Of a stretch of 8,446 nucleotides of DNA, positions 6,282 to 8,446 are shown piece after piece. Below the pieces are notes generated by a model that had not been told where the DNA came from, searched no databases, and saw only the letters and a list, made by a program, of their open reading frames with translations. A program made the translations under genes and the position numbers. The stretch lies in the NCBI GenBank assembly GCA_003454975.1, contig DMST01000365.1:1-8446 (forward strand), given 5' to 3'. Source of the stretch: Cytophagales bacterium. Its GTDB lineage: Bacteria; Bacteroidota; Bacteroidia; Cytophagales; Cyclobacteriaceae. How positions within the stretch are numbered: the stretch's first letter is position 1; each line of letters begins with the position of its first letter.

Positions 6282-7037
6282 TTACTCCATCACCTTTGCC
6301 TCTATCTCCTCTTCCACTATTTCCCCGTCCTTGACAGTCACGAAATAGGAATGCTGGTTTTCGTCCAGGGTCATGCCGTGTGATAGCCGATCATTTACAA
6401 ACACGAGACCGGCCCGGTCGTCGCAGGCATAGCCAGGGCTGAGTGCCCCAGAGAGGATGTTCTCATGGTACAAGGGCCGCCGGGATTCCTCAGAGGTATA
6501 GTGCGGGCAGTGGCTGTAGGGCAGGTAGGCCAGGCCCTCTACGATGGACAGCTCCTGCGGGCGAGAATCGGTGGTACCCCCCTCAAACCAACACAGCGAA
6601 CCGGCGCTGCCACCCGCCAGCACAATGCCCTTCTCGTAGGCCTTTTCCAAGGCCTGATCAATCTCCTGGGCCTGCCAAATAGCCAACATATTGAGGGTAT
6701 TGCCTCCGCCCACAATGATGGCATCCACGCTAGTGAGGATCTCTTCCCAAGACTGCGATTGGTAGGGTGAGTTAATCCATACTTCCATCACGCTGGGCAC
6801 TACCTCCAAGCCCGCGCACAGCTCGTACCAGTAGTTGATGTAGTAGGGGTTATCTCCATTGGCCGTAGGCAGAAAGCAGATTTTGGGCTTCTCCTTGCCC
6901 GTAAGATCGGCGGTGTACTGGATGAACTCGCGCGTTACCTGTCCGCCGTAAACAAACAGAGTTTTATCAGGTGATTCAGTCTGGGCAAAGGAGGCCGAAG
7001 AAAGAGCGAGGGTAATGGCTAGCAGCAGGTGTTTCAT
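6282..7037 (-). CDS. Exported peptidase E-like protein (S51 family serine peptidase)
   Basis: The 251-residue product has a Sec signal peptide, MKHLLLAITLALSSASFA, with likely cleavage before Q19; the mature part of ~233 residues matches the usual length of dipeptidase E. Family features are present in order: VYGGQ near 30, FLPTANGDNP at 55-64, IIVGGGNTLNML at 107-118, the nucleophile elbow GGSAGS with Ser144, Asp157 in TTDSRP, His179 in CPHYTSE, and DDRAG at 206-210. These fit the Ser/Asp/His triad known for Salmonella PepE. PepE is cytoplasmic and cleaves Asp-Xaa dipeptides; a signal peptide implies a periplasmic or surface role here, and the substrate may differ. Cyanophycinases belong to the same S51 family, so a beta-aspartyl-peptide activity cannot be excluded. 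The start is the ATG that gives the signal peptide. It is transcribed leftward, converging on the RHS locus. Confidence 0.93.
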   Translation of the reverse strand: MKHLLLAITLALSSASFAQTESPDKTLFVYGGQVTREFIQYTADLTGKEKPKICFLPTANGDNPYYINYWYELCAGLEVVPSVMEVWINSPYQSQSWEEILTSVDAIIVGGGNTLNMLAIWQAQEIDQALEKAYEKGIVLAGGSAGSLCWFEGGTTDSRPQELSIVEGLAYLPYSHCPHYTSEESRRPLYHENILSGALSPGYACDDRAGLVFVNDRLSHGMTLDENQHSYFVTVKDGEIVEEEIEAKVME

Positions 7038-7349
7038 GGGTTTGGTATGTTGTGCCAGAAAAGTAAACTTTCTCCTCCACTTTCACCCTTCCTCTGGTCT
7101 AAAATATCTAATGCAAAGGGGGGCGGTTGTGCACTTTCCTACTCCCTATATTCCCGCTCTCAGTTACTACTGATAAATCCACCCATAGGCTGGATAAACC
7201 GGGCACTTTAGCCCGGCACTTCTGCCCCACAATTTCCGTAAAATCACGATGAGATTTCACGATTCCTAGAGGCATTTCCTTACCCAAAGTAGGTAGAGTC
7301 TCTCCCCAGTCATCGTGCCATTTAAGAATACATTCTTACCAAAAACATC
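7038..7349. promoter_or_regulatory. Divergent intergenic region between the peptidase and the right-edge gene
   Basis: This 312-base gap must hold the promoters of both divergent genes. I found no convincing Bacteroidota -33 TTTG / -7 TAnnTTTG pair on either strand: the minus strand has TATTTTAG (7106-7099) and TACTTTTC just upstream of the peptidase, each one mismatch from the -7 element and without a well-placed -33. It also holds TCACGAT twice (7244-7250, 7257-7263), with CATCGTG at 7311-7317 as an inverted partial copy, and a GC-rich hairpin at 7199-7216. Confidence 0.5.
7199..7216. repeat. GC-rich perfect hairpin CCGGGC-N6-GCCCGG
   Basis: A perfect 6-bp all-GC stem (7199-7204 with 7211-7216) encloses the loop ACTTTA. 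On the plus strand no T-run follows. On the minus strand it is followed by TTTATCC, a minimal U-tract, but no leftward gene ends here. It might be a leader hairpin of the right-edge gene, 133 bases before its ATG, or the remains of a terminator. Confidence 0.45.
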
Positions 7350-8446
7350 ATGCAAAAACTAGCACAACAACTCAGCTTTGCGGGGCTACTTATCCTCAGC
7401 ACTCAGTGCAATCCAGTCACTCCGGTAGAGGAGATGGAAGAGATGGAAACACCTCAAGACCTACTGACCGTTACCGTACCAGATAGCTACCTCGACGCGG
7501 TGCAGAGCGGTACCCTTTGGCTATTGGCGCTAGACCCTGCTACAGAAGAAATCCTGACGTATACTGCGGCGGAGCTGGGCACTTCCGTGGTCTTAGAAAG
7601 GCCAGAAGGCTTCTCAGGCCAGACCATCCACCTTTGCCAGTTGATCCGAGCGACCAACACGGACCCCTTCTTGGGAATTTTAAGCTCCACGGCCATCAAT
7701 ATTACCCAGCAGATTCCTACGGGTGGTACCTACCTATTGCCCACCACCAACAGCGACAATCCTACCAGCCGCCCTGAGGTAAATCTAACGGGAGTCCCTA
7801 ACTCCGAAGGAAATGCCAACCTGTATACCCTCAGCTCGGATCTAACCCGGACCTCGGCAGGCGCTTCTGGCTTTTACAATCCCTTTACCGAAGCCGTTAT
7901 TTTTCCTGCTGGCGAATCCGTATCGTCTAATGGCCTTTATGTGGTGGGGCGAAAAGAATTGAATTTCTCCGCCCCTACTTGGGACTTTTTACTGCTGGAA
8001 GACCTTACCAGCGATGGTGGTAGCCCCGTAGAGGTCCCCAATACAGGTTGGGTCCCGGCCGTGCATGTGCCCTTTGTGCCCAACACTGATGACTTTTGGG
8101 TAGCCGGCACCAGCGGTACCCGCGATGGGGTACGGTACCTACTAGGTCTATTAGACCCTTTCAATTTCTACGCCAGTGACCAGCTCCCACTACTGCCTGA
8201 GCTATTTGACAATCCTAAGCTTAGGTTTTCCGTATCTCGGCAAGACTCGGAAAACTTTGCCAGGCAGTTCCTCTCCATTACCCCCATTACCGATGAGGAT
8301 GAGATTGTGGCTCCCACCGTCTCCTTCCCAGAGGCAGGTAGTTACGGCAGGGATACAGGATCCATTTTTAACGGTAGTTCCCTGGCGGTGTCCTCGCCCG
8401 GCACTGACTTTTACACCTACGCCGTCATCTTTTTGGATGCCAACCT
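7350..8446 (+). CDS. Hypothetical exported protein, probable lipoprotein (3' end outside window)
   Basis: An ATG at 7350 opens a frame without a stop through 365 full codons to the window edge. An in-frame TAA at 7323-7325 makes this ATG the first possible start. The product begins MQKLAQQLSFAGLLILSTQC: a short N-region, a hydrophobic core and Cys20 followed by an acidic stretch (VEEMEEME). This looks like a lipoprotein signal, although STQ before the Cys is a poor lipobox. The rest is rich in Pro, Thr, Ser, Gly and aromatic residues with short beta-like segments (TLWLLALDP, GLYVVGRKELNF, DDFWVAGTSG, GVRYLLGLLDP), suggesting an extracytoplasmic all-beta protein, perhaps with propeller-like repeats. 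I recognise no family. Base composition is host-like. It is divergent from the peptidase gene and no functional link is evident. Confidence 0.85.
   Translation, partial: MQKLAQQLSFAGLLILSTQCNPVTPVEEMEEMETPQDLLTVTVPDSYLDAVQSGTLWLLALDPATEEILTYTAAELGTSVVLERPEGFSGQTIHLCQLIRATNTDPFLGILSSTAINITQQIPTGGTYLLPTTNSDNPTSRPEVNLTGVPNSEGNANLYTLSSDLTRTSAGASGFYNPFTEAVIFPAGESVSSNGLYVVGRKELNFSAPTWDFLLLEDLTSDGGSPVEVPNTGWVPAVHVPFVPNTDDFWVAGTSGTRDGVRYLLGLLDPFNFYASDQLPLLPELFDNPKLRFSVSRQDSENFARQFLSITPITDEDEIVAPTVSFPEAGSYGRDTGSIFNGSSLAVSSPGTDFYTYAVIFLDAN

Noticed and set aside
6465..6770. A 101-codon plus-strand frame opposite the S51 peptidase
   Set aside because: The minus strand clearly encodes the peptidase with all catalytic motifs; this is an antisense shadow.
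1..8446. tRNA, rRNA, CRISPR array, IS transposase
   Set aside because: No cloverleaf-like, rRNA-like, regularly spaced repeat or DDE/tyrosine recombinase-like sequence was seen on either strand by eye.

Overview
The window looks like a chromosomal segment of a Bacteroidota bacterium, possibly a Saprospirales/Lewinella-like one. The evidence is the Bacteroidota style of RHS/YD-repeat protein (an N-terminal Sec signal, Ig-like segments, a DUF6443-like start and an RHS core ending FIDPDGM), the absence of clear Shine-Dalgarno sites, and a host-like GC content of about 55-62% in the 60-base lines I counted. The phylum is fairly safe; the lower rank is a guess.

Bases 1-5857 form a rightward RHS locus. 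It opens with the 3' end of a large YD-repeat protein (1-672). After 34 bases comes a complete 1456-residue secreted RHS protein (707-5077). Its last ~228 residues, after the FIDPDGM end of the RHS core, are unlike the rest and look like a swappable C-terminal effector (toxin-type) domain. A strong 15-bp hairpin (5087-5124) separates it from a 234-residue membrane-anchored protein (5153-5857), which sits where an immunity protein would.

Composition supports a cassette. GC falls from 55% (4381-4440) to 28% (4441-4500) just after the RHS core, stays mostly low through the downstream gene, and returns from 32% (6001-6060) to 57% (6061-6120). The C-terminal domain, the downstream gene and its AT-rich trailer therefore look like one acquired unit of about 1.6 kb. 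I recognise neither protein family, so this pair is the best candidate for an undescribed effector/immunity system. The toxin activity is inferred, not shown.

Bases 5986-7037 hold leftward genes of host composition: an exported peptidase E-like S51 serine peptidase with its full Ser/Asp/His set (6282-7037), followed by a small 47-codon frame (6121-6264). That frame would continue past a single TGA into the AT-rich cassette edge, so it may be a remnant cut by the cassette. Bases 7038-7349 are a divergent intergenic region with one GC-rich hairpin. From 7350 a rightward gene for an unrecognised exported, probably lipid-anchored protein runs off the right edge.
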